A stretch of 64,000 nt of DNA from Candidatus Binatia bacterium (GTDB taxonomy: Bacteria > Desulfobacterota > Binatia > UBA9968 > JAJDTQ01), in NCBI GenBank assembly GCA_951813575.1, contig OX638375.1, positions 682,001 to 746,000 on the forward strand. Direction: 5' to 3'. Shown here one piece after another: positions 1 to 7,835 of the stretch. The translations under genes were made by a program, and so were the position numbers. How positions within the stretch are numbered: position 1 is the first letter of the stretch; each line of letters opens with the position of its first letter. The notes under the pieces were generated by a model. It was given only the letters and a program-made list of their open reading frames with translations, was not told the DNA's origin and ran no database searches.

Positions 1-1
1 G

Positions 2-478
2 GTCACCGAGGGGATCCGGCCCGGCGTGGTGGCATGCTCGCACCACCTCGGGCGCTGGCGGCTCCAGGAGGAGACCGGCGGCGGCCGCTTCGCCACCGCG
101 CTGGTGAACCTGGAGCAGGTGGAGCCGGGGCAGTGGATGATGCGCCAGATCCACGGCGTCCGGCCCTTCGAGAGCGACGACAAGGACTCCGGGCGGGTGT
201 GGTGGCAGGAAGCCGGGGTGCACCAGAACCTGACCTTCCCGGTGCAGCCCGACAACATCAGCGGACAGCACTGCTGGCACCAGAAGGTGCGGGTGGAACG
301 GCCCGGGGATGACGACCGCTACGGCGACATCTTCGTGGACACCAACAAGTCCCACGAGGTGTACAAGCGCTGGCTCAAGCTCACCCGGCCGGCTCCCGGA
401 CCGGGCAACCTGCGCCGTCCTCTGTGGCTGTTGCGCGCCTACAAGCCGGCGCCGGAGGCGTACGAGTTCAAGGAGTGA
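2..478 (+). CDS. Molybdopterin oxidoreductase, C-terminal fragment
   Basis: The reading frame is open from the left edge, so the gene begins outside the window; the last 158 codons are visible. The segment VVACSHHLGRWRL, followed by a stretch with NISGQHCWHQKVRV and a final aromatic-rich tail, resembles the C-terminal molybdopterin-dinucleotide-binding domain of the DMSO-reductase/formate-dehydrogenase superfamily. These enzymes do two-electron redox chemistry at a bis-MGD molybdenum or tungsten centre. Substrate and electron acceptor cannot be told from this piece, because the Fe-S and catalytic domains are upstream. The gene ends 177 bp before tctA and need not be in its operon. Confidence 0.75.
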   Translation, partial: VTEGIRPGVVACSHHLGRWRLQEETGGGRFATALVNLEQVEPGQWMMRQIHGVRPFESDDKDSGRVWWQEAGVHQNLTFPVQPDNISGQHCWHQKVRVERPGDDDRYGDIFVDTNKSHEVYKRWLKLTRPAPGPGNLRRPLWLLRAYKPAPEAYEFKE

Positions 479-534
479 GCCCGGAAGAAACCGGCGACCG
501 AGCGCGTTTCCTTAGGGAAATCAGCCCGTTCGCC

Positions 535-564
535 TTGACAGACTCTACGCTTAACCGTTAAGAA
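535..564 (+). promoter_or_regulatory. Putative tctAB promoter with overlapping palindrome
   Basis: A perfect -35 box TTGACA at 535-540 is followed after 18 bp by a weak -10 match TAAGAA at 559-564. A symmetrical palindrome CTTAAC-C-GTTAAG at 550-562 covers the spacer and the start of the -10 box, the usual position for a repressor operator. It is the only promoter-like signal in the gap before tctA. The -10 element is poor, so the call is tentative. Confidence 0.35.
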
Positions 565-655
565 CCTCGGCTGATATCGGCCCATGGGGGTATCGGCCGA
601 TTCCCTCCGATGGCGCACCCGAAATCCACGAAGACTCACGAACCAGGAGCATAAT

Positions 656-2155
656 GTGTTTGAAGCAATGGCGGACGGGCTGACCGCGCTGCTGAGCGTG
701 GAACGGTTTCTCTTCATGATGTTCGGCGTCGTGGTGGGAATGGCGCTGGGAGCCATTCCCGGGCTGGGAGGCGTCGTCGGTCTCGCCCTTTTGCTGCCGT
801 TCACGTTCGACATGGACCCCACCGCGGCCATCGCCATGCTGGTGGCCCTTTCCTCGGTGCCGGTGACCACCGACACCATCCCCTCGGTGCTGTTCGCCGT
901 GCCCGGAACCGTCGGCTCCCAGGCCACCATCCTGGACGGCCATCCCATGGCCCGGAAGGGCGAGGCCGGCCGCGCCTTCGGCGCCGCCTACTTCTCCTCC
1001 CTGCTGGGCGGGGTCATCGGCGCCGTCATCCTGGGGATGCTGATCCCCATCCTGAAGCCGCTGGTGCTGCTGTTCGCCGCCCCCGAGCTCTTCTCGCTGG
1101 GGATCATGGGCATCTCCATGGTAGCCATCCTGAGCGGCCGGGTGCCCCTCAAGGGCATCGTCGCCGGCGGCATGGGGCTGCTCTTGTCGATGATCGGCAT
1201 CGACAAGCAGGAAGGGCTGCTGCGGTGGACCTTCGATTCACTCTACCTGTTCGACGGCCTGAACATCATTGTGGTGAGCCTGGGGATCTTTGCGCTGCCC
1301 GAGCTCGCCGACATGGTGATCGAGGGCAAGCAGATCAGCAGCGTGCCCAAACAGGCCATGAAGGGAGTGGGACACGGCATCCGGGACGTGTTCGCCAACT
1401 GGTGGCTGATGCTCCGTTGCGCCTTCCTGGGAACCTGGGTGGGGATCATTCCGGGGCTGGGCTCGGCGGTGGTGGACTGGCTGGCCTACGGACATGCCAA
1501 GTCCACCTGCAAGGACGCGGCCTTCACCTTCGGCACCGGCGACGTCCGGGGCGTCATCGCCCCGGAGAGCGCCAACAACGCCAAGCAGGGCGGCGCGCTG
1601 GTGCCCACGCTGGCCTTCGGCATCCCCGGCAGCGCCTCCATGGCGCTCCTGATCGGCGCCTTCATGATCCACGGGCTGCAACCCGGCCCCTCCATGCTGA
1701 ACGAGCACCTGGACCTCACCTACTCCATCGTCTGGAGCACGGCCATCGCCAACATCATGGCCACGGTCATCGCACTGTGCTTCACCAACCAGCTCGCCAA
1801 GATCTCGTCCGTGCGGATCAACATCCTGGCGCCGCTGGTGACGGTGGTGGTGTTCCTGGCCGCCTACCAGGCCACGGCAAGCATCTTCGACCTCGTGACG
1901 GTGCTGCTCTTCGGGCTGCTGGGTTGGATCATGAAGCGGTGCGGCTGGCCCCGGCCGCCGCTGCTGCTGGGGTTCCTGCTGGGCGGGCTCATCGAGCGGT
2001 ACCTGTTCATCTCGGTCCGCGCCTACGGCGCCTCCTTCCTCGTCCGGCCGCTGGTGCTGGTGGTCCTGGCGGTCACCATTGCGACCATCTACTACAGCGT
2101 CAAGCAGGAACGGAAGGTCCGGCAGCTCACCGGAGACACGGGAGAGGGAGAGTAG
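656..2155 (+). CDS. tctA: Tripartite tricarboxylate transporter large permease, TctA family
   Basis: Large membrane subunit (about 12 helices) of a tripartite tricarboxylate transporter, importing a carboxylate delivered by a periplasmic TctC receptor. Two copies of the family signature IPGLG are visible, near residues 34-38 and 265-269, one per half of the internally duplicated TctA fold. I chose GTG 656, which has AGGAG at 645-649 with six bases of spacing and gives 499 residues, the normal family length. An upstream in-frame ATG at 584 would add a hydrophilic Arg-rich extension unlike the family. tctB follows after two bases. The substrate is unknown; not all TTT systems carry citrate. Confidence 0.9.
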   Translation: MFEAMADGLTALLSVERFLFMMFGVVVGMALGAIPGLGGVVGLALLLPFTFDMDPTAAIAMLVALSSVPVTTDTIPSVLFAVPGTVGSQATILDGHPMARKGEAGRAFGAAYFSSLLGGVIGAVILGMLIPILKPLVLLFAAPELFSLGIMGISMVAILSGRVPLKGIVAGGMGLLLSMIGIDKQEGLLRWTFDSLYLFDGLNIIVVSLGIFALPELADMVIEGKQISSVPKQAMKGVGHGIRDVFANWWLMLRCAFLGTWVGIIPGLGSAVVDWLAYGHAKSTCKDAAFTFGTGDVRGVIAPESANNAKQGGALVPTLAFGIPGSASMALLIGAFMIHGLQPGPSMLNEHLDLTYSIVWSTAIANIMATVIALCFTNQLAKISSVRINILAPLVTVVVFLAAYQATASIFDLVTVLLFGLLGWIMKRCGWPRPPLLLGFLLGGLIERYLFISVRAYGASFLVRPLVLVVLAVTIATIYYSVKQERKVRQLTGDTGEGE

Positions 2156-2157
2156 CC

Positions 2158-2673
2158 ATGCGCATCACACCGTCTCTCGTGTTCACGCTGTTCGTGGCCG
2201 TGGTGGCCGCCGCCATGGTCGTCACCTCCAAGGACTGGCCTCTGGGGACCGGCCTGTTTCCCCGCTCCGTCGGCGTGCCGGTCCTGGTGATGGCGCTGAT
2301 CCAACTCGTCATGGACGCCTACCGCACCCTCAAGACAACCGCCAGCCAGGAGCGGGAAACCGGCGACCTGCAGGTGGACTGGACCATGTCCGCCGCCGAG
2401 GTGGCGGCCCGGGGCCTGGCCTTTGCCGGGTGGCTCCTCGGCATGTTCTTCGGCATCCTACTGCTGGGCTTCTTCATCACGGTGCCGGTGTTCACCCTGC
2501 TGTATCTCAAGTACCAGGCCAAGGAAGGCTGGAACCTGACCCTGTGGCTCACCGCCATCATGCTCGTGTTCTTCGTCGGCGTGTTCGACCAGATCCTGCA
2601 CATCCACTGGCTCGAGCCCGTCATTTCCGGTCCCGAGAATTTCCTCAAGAGCCTGATGCCTTGGCTGGGGTGA
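2158..2673 (+). CDS. tctB: Tripartite tricarboxylate transporter small permease, TctB family
   Basis: A 171-residue protein with four hydrophobic segments: one at the N-terminus, then a loop of about 50 residues, then a cluster of three (around residues 80-100, 103-120 and 128-148). This is the TctB small-subunit layout. The ATG lies two bases after the tctA stop, so the two are translationally coupled and form the membrane complex. The frame is also open far upstream, but that part overlaps tctA and is arginine/proline-rich shadow. No tctC follows on this strand; the candidate receptors lie on the opposite strand just downstream. Confidence 0.85.
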   Translation: MRITPSLVFTLFVAVVAAAMVVTSKDWPLGTGLFPRSVGVPVLVMALIQLVMDAYRTLKTTASQERETGDLQVDWTMSAAEVAARGLAFAGWLLGMFFGILLLGFFITVPVFTLLYLKYQAKEGWNLTLWLTAIMLVFFVGVFDQILHIHWLEPVISGPENFLKSLMPWLG

Positions 2674-2708
2674 CCGCGGCTCCACGAACCTCTCCGTCCG
2701 GAAACAAA

Positions 2709-2740
2709 GAAGGGCGCCAGGGATATCCCCGGCGCCCTTC
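2709..2740. terminator. Hairpin between convergent tctB and tctC-like gene
   Basis: The 10-bp inverted repeat GAAGGGCGCC / GGCGCCCTTC flanks a 12-base loop between the converging stops of tctB and the first tctC-like gene. No long T-run is present, but its position and similarity to the hairpins behind the other two tctC-like genes suggest a bidirectional terminator. Confidence 0.6.
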
Positions 2741-2772
2741 CTACAACAACGTACGGTCCGGAGTCGGCGCGA

Positions 2773-3813
2773 CTACTTACCGCCCTTGGGGTTGAAGATC
2801 TGCGCCACGATGGCCTTGTCCTCCGGCGAGGCGGCTATCGAATCCTTCCACATCCTCTGGAGATCCGCGCCGTTCGTGGGGTTGACGGGCCGCTTGAGCT
2901 TCTTGGCCTCGGCCAGGAATTTCGGGTCCTTCATGGTCGCGTCGAAGGCCTTGCGCACGAGCGCTACCCGGTCCGCCGGCACTCCCGGCGGCATGGTGTA
3001 GGGACGCCCGTAGCGCGAGAGCAGGAAGGTGGCCCGCACGAGATTCTTCTGCTTCTCGGTCTTCGCCAATTCCTCGAGCAAGGGAGCGTCGGGGAACTCG
3101 GGAGCCTTCTTCCCTTCCACCGTGCCGGTCTGGGCGAGCATGACGAGCTCCCCGGCCTTCCACATGTCGCCGAGCTGGTCCAGGAACGACGAGGTGACGT
3201 TGCCGGAGGTGTCCACCTCGCCCTGCCGCAGCGCCAGGCTGTACTGGCGCGCGCCGGGATAGCCGAACACGTACTCGAACAGCTTCTTGCCGCGCAGCTT
3301 CTCGAGGATGTTCCCCATCACGAACCCGCCCGACTGATTGCCGCTGATGCCGACCCGGGCCAGCTTGCCCGACTTCTCGATGTCGTCCAACGATTTGAAC
3401 CGGTCCTTCCGGCTGTAGAACAGGCCGTTCTCGATGACGATGACGCCGATGGCGTTCATCTTGTTGAAGTCGAACTGGCCGCCACGTTTCTTGTCACCCA
3501 CCACCTGCCAGTTCCACACCCCCCAGTTGATCTGCTCCATGACGGTGCCGTCGCGCCGCGCCTTGTTGTAGAGATAGCTCGCCGCCCGGACGCCTCCCGC
3601 GCCCGGCATGTTCTGGACGATGACCGTCGGGTTCCCGGGAATGTTTCTGCCGATATGGCGGGCCAGCAGCCGCGAGTACGTATCGTTGCCGCCGCCGGGC
3701 GATGACGAGACGATCAGGCGGATTTTCTTGCCCTGGTAGAAGTCCGCCGCCCCGGCCGAACCGGCTCCGAACAGGAACAGCACGAGCATCACGAGACTCA
3801 ATACAGTCTTCAT
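2773..3813 (-). CDS. TctC-like periplasmic substrate-binding protein (copy 1)
   Basis: Solute receptor of the TctC/Bug family, 346 residues. Residues 1-22 form a Sec signal peptide ending AGSAGA. The mature start ADFYQGKKIRLIV, the loop SSPGGGNDTYSRLLARHI and the motif NMPGAGGVRAA are family hallmarks that line the ligand cleft. The start has GGGAGG six bases upstream. It points towards tctAB but on the other strand, so it is transcribed separately, and is the most likely partner of that permease pair. It is nearly identical over most of its length to copy 2 and clearly related to copy 3. Ligand unknown; carboxylates are usual for the family. Confidence 0.85.
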   Translation of the reverse strand: MKTVLSLVMLVLFLFGAGSAGAADFYQGKKIRLIVSSSPGGGNDTYSRLLARHIGRNIPGNPTVIVQNMPGAGGVRAASYLYNKARRDGTVMEQINWGVWNWQVVGDKKRGGQFDFNKMNAIGVIVIENGLFYSRKDRFKSLDDIEKSGKLARVGISGNQSGGFVMGNILEKLRGKKLFEYVFGYPGARQYSLALRQGEVDTSGNVTSSFLDQLGDMWKAGELVMLAQTGTVEGKKAPEFPDAPLLEELAKTEKQKNLVRATFLLSRYGRPYTMPPGVPADRVALVRKAFDATMKDPKFLAEAKKLKRPVNPTNGADLQRMWKDSIAASPEDKAIVAQIFNPKGGK

Positions 3814-3987
3814 TGGTTACCTCCCAGGCTGTTGACGAAAATGACGGAAACTCCAAGTGTAAGGTCAACTACATGCATCAGGCACCAGGAAAAGGCAAGA
3901 TGAAAACGGTCCGCCCCGGGCCGCGCGTCGCGGAGTACCGCGGCGAAAGGTACCATTGCTGCAGCGAAGCCAAGGCTCCAAAGACAA

Positions 3988-4020
3988 AGGGCGCCGGGGA
4001 TAGGATGTCCCCGGCGCCCT
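3988..4020 (-). terminator. Terminator hairpin after tctC-like copy 2
   Basis: A perfect 13-bp stem AGGGCGCCGGGGA / TCCCCGGCGCCCT with a 7-base loop lies just beyond the stop of the second receptor gene. Its sequence resembles the hairpins at 2709 and 5275, so the terminator appears to have been duplicated together with the gene. Confidence 0.6.
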
Positions 4021-4052
4021 CCGCTACGGCACCCCCGCAGTCCGGGCAGGTG

Positions 4053-5093
4053 CTACTTCTTGCCGGGGGGGTTGAAGATCTGCTTGACGATGGCCTTGTC
4101 TTCCGGTGAAGCGCCCAGCGAATCCTTCCACATCTTCTGAAGAGCCGGACCGCTCGTCGGCCTCACGGGCCGCTTCAGCTTCTTGGCCTCCGCCAGGAAC
4201 TTCGGGTCCTTCATGGTGTCGTCGAAGGCCTTGCGCACGAGCGCCACGCGGTCCGCCGGCACTCCGGGGGGCATGGCGTACGGACGTCCGTAGCGCGAGA
4301 GCAGGAAGGTGGCCCGCACCAGATTCTTCTGCTTCTCGGTCTTGGCCATGTCCTCGAGCAACGGCGCGTCGGGGAACTCCGGACTCTTCTTGCCCTCCAC
4401 CGTGCCGGTCTGGGCGAGCATGATGATGTCCCCCGCCTTCCACATGTCCCCGAGCTGATCCAGGAACGACGAGGTCACGTTGCCGGAGACGTCCACCTCA
4501 CCCTGGCGGAACGCGAGGCTGTACTGGCGCGCGCCGGGATAGCCGAAGACGTACTCGAACAGCTTTTCGCCGCGCAGCTTCTCGACGATGTTCCCGAGCA
4601 CGAACCCGCTGGACTGGTTGCCGCTGATGCCGACCCGGGCCAGCTTGCCCGACTTCTTGATTTCATCCAGCGTCTTGAACCGGTCCTTGCGGCTGTAGAG
4701 CAGGCCGTTCTCGATGACGATCACGCCGATGGCCTGCATCTTGTTGAAATCGAACTGGCTGCCACGAGCCTTGTCACCCACCACCTGCCAGTTCCACACG
4801 CCCCAGTTGATCTGCTCCATGACGGTGCCGTCACGCCTCGCCTTGTTGTAGATGTAGCTGGCCGCCCGGACGCCGCCGGCTCCCGGCATGTTCTGAACGA
4901 TGATCGTCGGGTTTCCGGGAATATGCGTCCCGATATGGCGCGCCAGCAGCCGCGAGTACGTGTCGTTGCCGCCGCCGGGCGATGACGAAACGATCAGCCG
5001 GATCTTCTTGCCGTCGTAGAAGTCGGCCGCCCCTGCCGAGCCTGCTCCGAACAGGAACAGCACAAGCGTCGCCAGACCCAATACTGCCTTCAT
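4053..5093 (-). CDS. TctC-like periplasmic substrate-binding protein (copy 2)
   Basis: A 346-residue paralogue of copy 1 with the same length, signal peptide (cleavage after AGSAGA), cleft motif SSPGGGNDTYSR and nucleotide-level similarity through most of the gene, pointing to a fairly recent tandem duplication. Differences cluster at positions such as QGKK/DGKK and in the C-terminal tail (FNPPGKK). The ribosome-binding site GGAGGT is well spaced, and a consensus promoter lies about 130 bp upstream, so the gene is a single transcription unit. It probably serves the nearby TctAB or an unlinked one with a slightly different ligand. Confidence 0.85.
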   Translation of the reverse strand: MKAVLGLATLVLFLFGAGSAGAADFYDGKKIRLIVSSSPGGGNDTYSRLLARHIGTHIPGNPTIIVQNMPGAGGVRAASYIYNKARRDGTVMEQINWGVWNWQVVGDKARGSQFDFNKMQAIGVIVIENGLLYSRKDRFKTLDEIKKSGKLARVGISGNQSSGFVLGNIVEKLRGEKLFEYVFGYPGARQYSLAFRQGEVDVSGNVTSSFLDQLGDMWKAGDIIMLAQTGTVEGKKSPEFPDAPLLEDMAKTEKQKNLVRATFLLSRYGRPYAMPPGVPADRVALVRKAFDDTMKDPKFLAEAKKLKRPVRPTSGPALQKMWKDSLGASPEDKAIVKQIFNPPGKK

Positions 5094-5219
5094 TGTTACC
5101 TCCAGGTTTTCTGCCGATGTTCGAGCCCCCTACCCTACGGGGCCCCACCCAGACCGTTCACCCGATGCCCCGTTCGGAACTCGAATGCACTGGTTCGGGC
5201 TTCCCGATATGAGCCGGGC

Positions 5220-5249
5220 ATTATAGGGAGCCGCCCGTGACCCTGTCAA
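5220..5249 (-). promoter_or_regulatory. Consensus sigma-70 promoter for tctC-like copy 2
   Basis: On the minus strand TTGACA (5249-5244) and TATAAT (5225-5220) are both exact consensus hexamers, 18 bp apart, leaving a leader of about 120 bases to the start at 5093. Such a match suggests strong, housekeeping-sigma expression. Confidence 0.7.
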
Positions 5250-5274
5250 CAAGACCTGTCCGAGCCTTAACGAG

Positions 5275-5308
5275 AAAGGCGCCGGGAACTGCCGTTCCCG
5301 ACGCCTTT
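5275..5308 (-). terminator. Terminator hairpin after tctC-like copy 3
   Basis: AAAGGCGCCGGGAAC and GTTCCCGACGCCTTT form a 15-bp stem with one mismatch around a 4-base loop, 23 bp past the stop of copy 3. The stem word GGCGCCGGGA is shared with the copy 2 terminator. Confidence 0.65.
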
Positions 5309-5331
5309 GCTTGCCGCGGCCCGGTCCGGCA

Positions 5332-6360
5332 CTACGATTCGCCGAATATCTCCTTGAAGATGGCCAAGTTCTCTGGGGACGCGTTGAGGACGTTCTTCCA
5401 GAGCTGCTGGAGTTTTGCGCCGGTGGACGGAATGATAACCCGCTTGATCCTCTTGGCCTCGGCCAGGAACTTCGGGTCCTTCATGGTCGCGTCAAAGGCA
5501 TCGCGCATGATCTGGACACGATCCTTGGGCACACCGGGGGGAAGCGCATACGGACGGCCGTAGTGGGTGAGATCGAAGGCGACCTTTATCACCTCACGGT
5601 GCGCATCGGTCTTGGCGTATTCCAGCAACGTGGGCGTATCCGGGAACTCCTTGGTCCTGCCGCCATCAGGCGTCGGTGCCTGCGCCAGCATGGCGACCTT
5701 GCCTTCGTCCCACATGTCGCCGAGCTGGTCGGCGAACGAGCCCGGGGTGTTTCCGGACGACTGGACCTCGCCCTGGCGAAACGCGAGACTGTACTGCCGC
5801 GCTCCCGGGTAACCGAAGACATAGTCGAAGATCTTCCTGCCTTCGATCACCTCCATCACCTTGCCCATGGTATAGCCCAGGGACTGACGTCCGCTGTTCC
5901 CACTGGTGATCAGCTTCTTGGAAGCCAGCACGGACTTCCAATCGGGAAACTCGGCCTTGCGGGTGAAGAGGATGGCGCTCTCGATGGCGGCGACGCCGAC
6001 GGCGTTGATCTTGTTGAAGTCGAATCGCGCCCGCTTGGACCCGACCACTTGGTGGAACCACACGCCCCAGTTGATCTGCTCCAACACCGTGCCGTCCCGC
6101 TTGGCCTTCCGGTAAAGGTAGTCCGCGGCCATGATGCCGCCGGCGCCGGGCATGTTCTGGACGATGACGGAGGGATTGCCCGGAATGTGCCGGGGAATGT
6201 GCCGCGCAATGAGCCGGGAGTAGGTGTCATTGCCGCCGCCGGGCGACGACGAGACGATCAGGCGGATCTTCTTGCCCTTGTAGAAATCATCCGCGCCATG
6301 AAGCGGGCCGGATATCATGGCAGCCAGAAGCAAGGCCGTCATGGCCATGAATAGTCTCAT
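5332..6360 (-). CDS. TctC-like periplasmic substrate-binding protein (copy 3)
   Basis: A 342-residue Bug/TctC receptor with a signal peptide of about 22 residues (ending GPLHG), followed by ADDFYKGKKIRLIV and SSPGGGNDTYSRLIARHI as in copies 1 and 2. It has diverged further: NMPGAGGIMAADYLY replaces GGVRAASYLY, and the central and C-terminal parts differ at many positions, so ligand preference may differ. The start has GGAGGT spaced normally, and a perfect sigma-70 promoter lies about 70 bp upstream. The three-gene array with one permease pair suggests several receptors sharing or competing for TctAB. Confidence 0.85.
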   Translation of the reverse strand: MRLFMAMTALLLAAMISGPLHGADDFYKGKKIRLIVSSSPGGGNDTYSRLIARHIPRHIPGNPSVIVQNMPGAGGIMAADYLYRKAKRDGTVLEQINWGVWFHQVVGSKRARFDFNKINAVGVAAIESAILFTRKAEFPDWKSVLASKKLITSGNSGRQSLGYTMGKVMEVIEGRKIFDYVFGYPGARQYSLAFRQGEVQSSGNTPGSFADQLGDMWDEGKVAMLAQAPTPDGGRTKEFPDTPTLLEYAKTDAHREVIKVAFDLTHYGRPYALPPGVPKDRVQIMRDAFDATMKDPKFLAEAKRIKRVIIPSTGAKLQQLWKNVLNASPENLAIFKEIFGES

Positions 6361-6431
6361 CGGTACCTCCTGAGAGAGTTGGTTGTTTCAGCCCAAGTCC
6401 GTAGGTCTCCGGGCCGTTACCGAATCGCGGG

Positions 6432-6460
6432 ATTATAGGGTTGGAGTCCACGCCTGTCAA
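6432..6460 (-). promoter_or_regulatory. Consensus sigma-70 promoter for tctC-like copy 3
   Basis: Minus-strand TTGACA (6460-6455) and TATAAT (6437-6432) with the optimal 17-bp spacer; both hexamers match consensus perfectly. The predicted leader to the start at 6360 is about 65 bases. Confidence 0.75.
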
Positions 6461-6557
6461 GTTCGGCCCCACGGCGAGGTGTGCACACCGGGCTGGACAA
6501 CCATCCGGCTAAAGCCGATACTGTAATGGCCGTACCCGTTTACGCACGGAATCCGCC

Positions 6558-7745
6558 ATGAGTTACCGTTTTCCCACGAGCGCTTTGCTGGTTCTAACGC
6601 TGGGCTGGATGTGCACCGCACCGGATGCGGACGCGGGGAAGGCAAAGGTTCAGCCGCTGGCAGCCGCCGACGTTCTGGCAGCCTGCCTCGACGAGCATCG
6701 TGGGTGGCCGGCGCGTGTGGAAGCCTGCCGCACGGCCGCCCGACAGGGAGACCCGGAGGCGCAATACAACCTCGGCCTCATGCATGCCCGTGGCCGCGTG
6801 GTCGATTGGGACTATGTTGAGGCTGCGAAGTGGTTGCGTCTCGCCGCCAATCAGGGTCACGCCACCGCTCAGGAAGAACTCGGCTTCATGTACTACAAGG
6901 GCCAAGGGACACCCCGGAACTATGCCGAAGCCGCGCGCTGGTTCCTTCTCGCCGCCGACCAGGGAAACGCCAAGGCTCAGAATGTTCTCGGAAACATGTA
7001 CTACCGTGGCAAGGGGGTGGCCCGGGACTACGCCGAGGCCTACCGCTGGTTCCGCCCGGCAGCCCGTCAAAGGAACGCTTCGGCCCAGAGGAATCTCGCC
7101 ATCCTGTACCGTACCGGCAGGGGGGTGCCCCGGAACCATAGCGAGGCCGCGCGTTGGTTCCGCCTTGCCGCGGAGCAGGGAGACGTCGTTTCCCAGATGA
7201 ATCTCGGCATCTTGTACTACAAGGGCCTGGGGCTGACCCAGAACTACACCGAAGCCTTGCGCTGGTTCCGCCTGGCTGCCCGAGGAGGAAACGCCCAGGC
7301 CCAGAGGAATCTGGGCGCCATGTATCATTCGGGCAAGGGGGTGACCAAGAACTATGCCGAAGCGATGCGCTGGTTCCGCCTGGCTGCCGACCAGGGACAC
7401 CACACCGCTCAGGCCCTAGTGGGCTCCATGTACGAGAAAGGCCGAGGAGTGCCCAAGGATTACGCAGAGGCGATTCGCTGGTACCGGCTTGCCGCCCGTG
7501 GAGGGAACGCCTTGGGGCAAGCGCAACTCGCCACCATGTACGCCACCGGCCGCGGAGTCCCAAAGGATCTGGTACACGCCTACATGTGGCTCGACTTCGC
7601 TGCCTCGGGCGGGTCGAAGAGATGGCGCACGACGCGCGACAAGCTCGGGGCGGCCCTTACGCCGGAACAGGTGGAAGCGGCACGGCGCAGGGCCCGTGAA
7701 TGGACCGAGAAACATGGCAAGGGCAAGGGAAAACAACGGCCATGA
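6558..7745 (+). CDS. Secreted SEL1-repeat (TPR-like) protein
   Basis: A 395-residue exported protein. Residues 1-26 look like a signal peptide (ending PDADA). From about residue 60 there are eight SEL1 units of 36 residues with the pattern AAxQGxAxAQxxLGxMYxxGxGVxxxYxEAxRWFRL, forming an alpha/alpha solenoid. The last unit ends in AYMWLDFAAS, then a charged tail rich in Lys and Arg. SEL1 solenoids are protein-binding scaffolds in envelope or signalling processes; no enzyme is implied. The stop overlaps the start of a lipoprotein signal (ATGA), linking it to the peptidase gene. A paralogue with the same C-terminal layout lies at 52586-53875. Confidence 0.85.
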   Translation: MSYRFPTSALLVLTLGWMCTAPDADAGKAKVQPLAAADVLAACLDEHRGWPARVEACRTAARQGDPEAQYNLGLMHARGRVVDWDYVEAAKWLRLAANQGHATAQEELGFMYYKGQGTPRNYAEAARWFLLAADQGNAKAQNVLGNMYYRGKGVARDYAEAYRWFRPAARQRNASAQRNLAILYRTGRGVPRNHSEAARWFRLAAEQGDVVSQMNLGILYYKGLGLTQNYTEALRWFRLAARGGNAQAQRNLGAMYHSGKGVTKNYAEAMRWFRLAADQGHHTAQALVGSMYEKGRGVPKDYAEAIRWYRLAARGGNALGQAQLATMYATGRGVPKDLVHAYMWLDFAASGGSKRWRTTRDKLGAALTPEQVEAARRRAREWTEKHGKGKGKQRP

Positions 7746-7835
7746 GACGCGTCGTCCTGTTGTTGCTGGCGACCCTGTCCTTGGCCGGGTGCGGGGAAAC
7801 GGAAGATCCGGCGACCCATCCGGGACGCGAACTTG
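7742..7835 (+). other. Lipoprotein signal peptide out of frame with the S9 peptidase
   Basis: ATG 7742 overlaps the SEL1 stop as ATGA and encodes a typical bacterial lipoprotein leader: MRR, a hydrophobic core VVLLLLATLS, and the lipobox LAGC, followed by GETEDPATHPGRE. It lies one frame away from the peptidase that starts at about 7833. Skipping one base near 7830 would join GRE directly to LPRLISARTF. This looks like the true N-terminus of the peptidase, separated by a one-base insertion. Read without a shift, the frame continues into an 81-codon product with no family resemblance after the leader. Confidence 0.6.

Noticed and set aside
1225..2157. Plus-strand open frame continuous with tctB
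   Set aside because: It overlaps tctA in another frame and lacks any hydrophobic segment until the tctB start at 2158.
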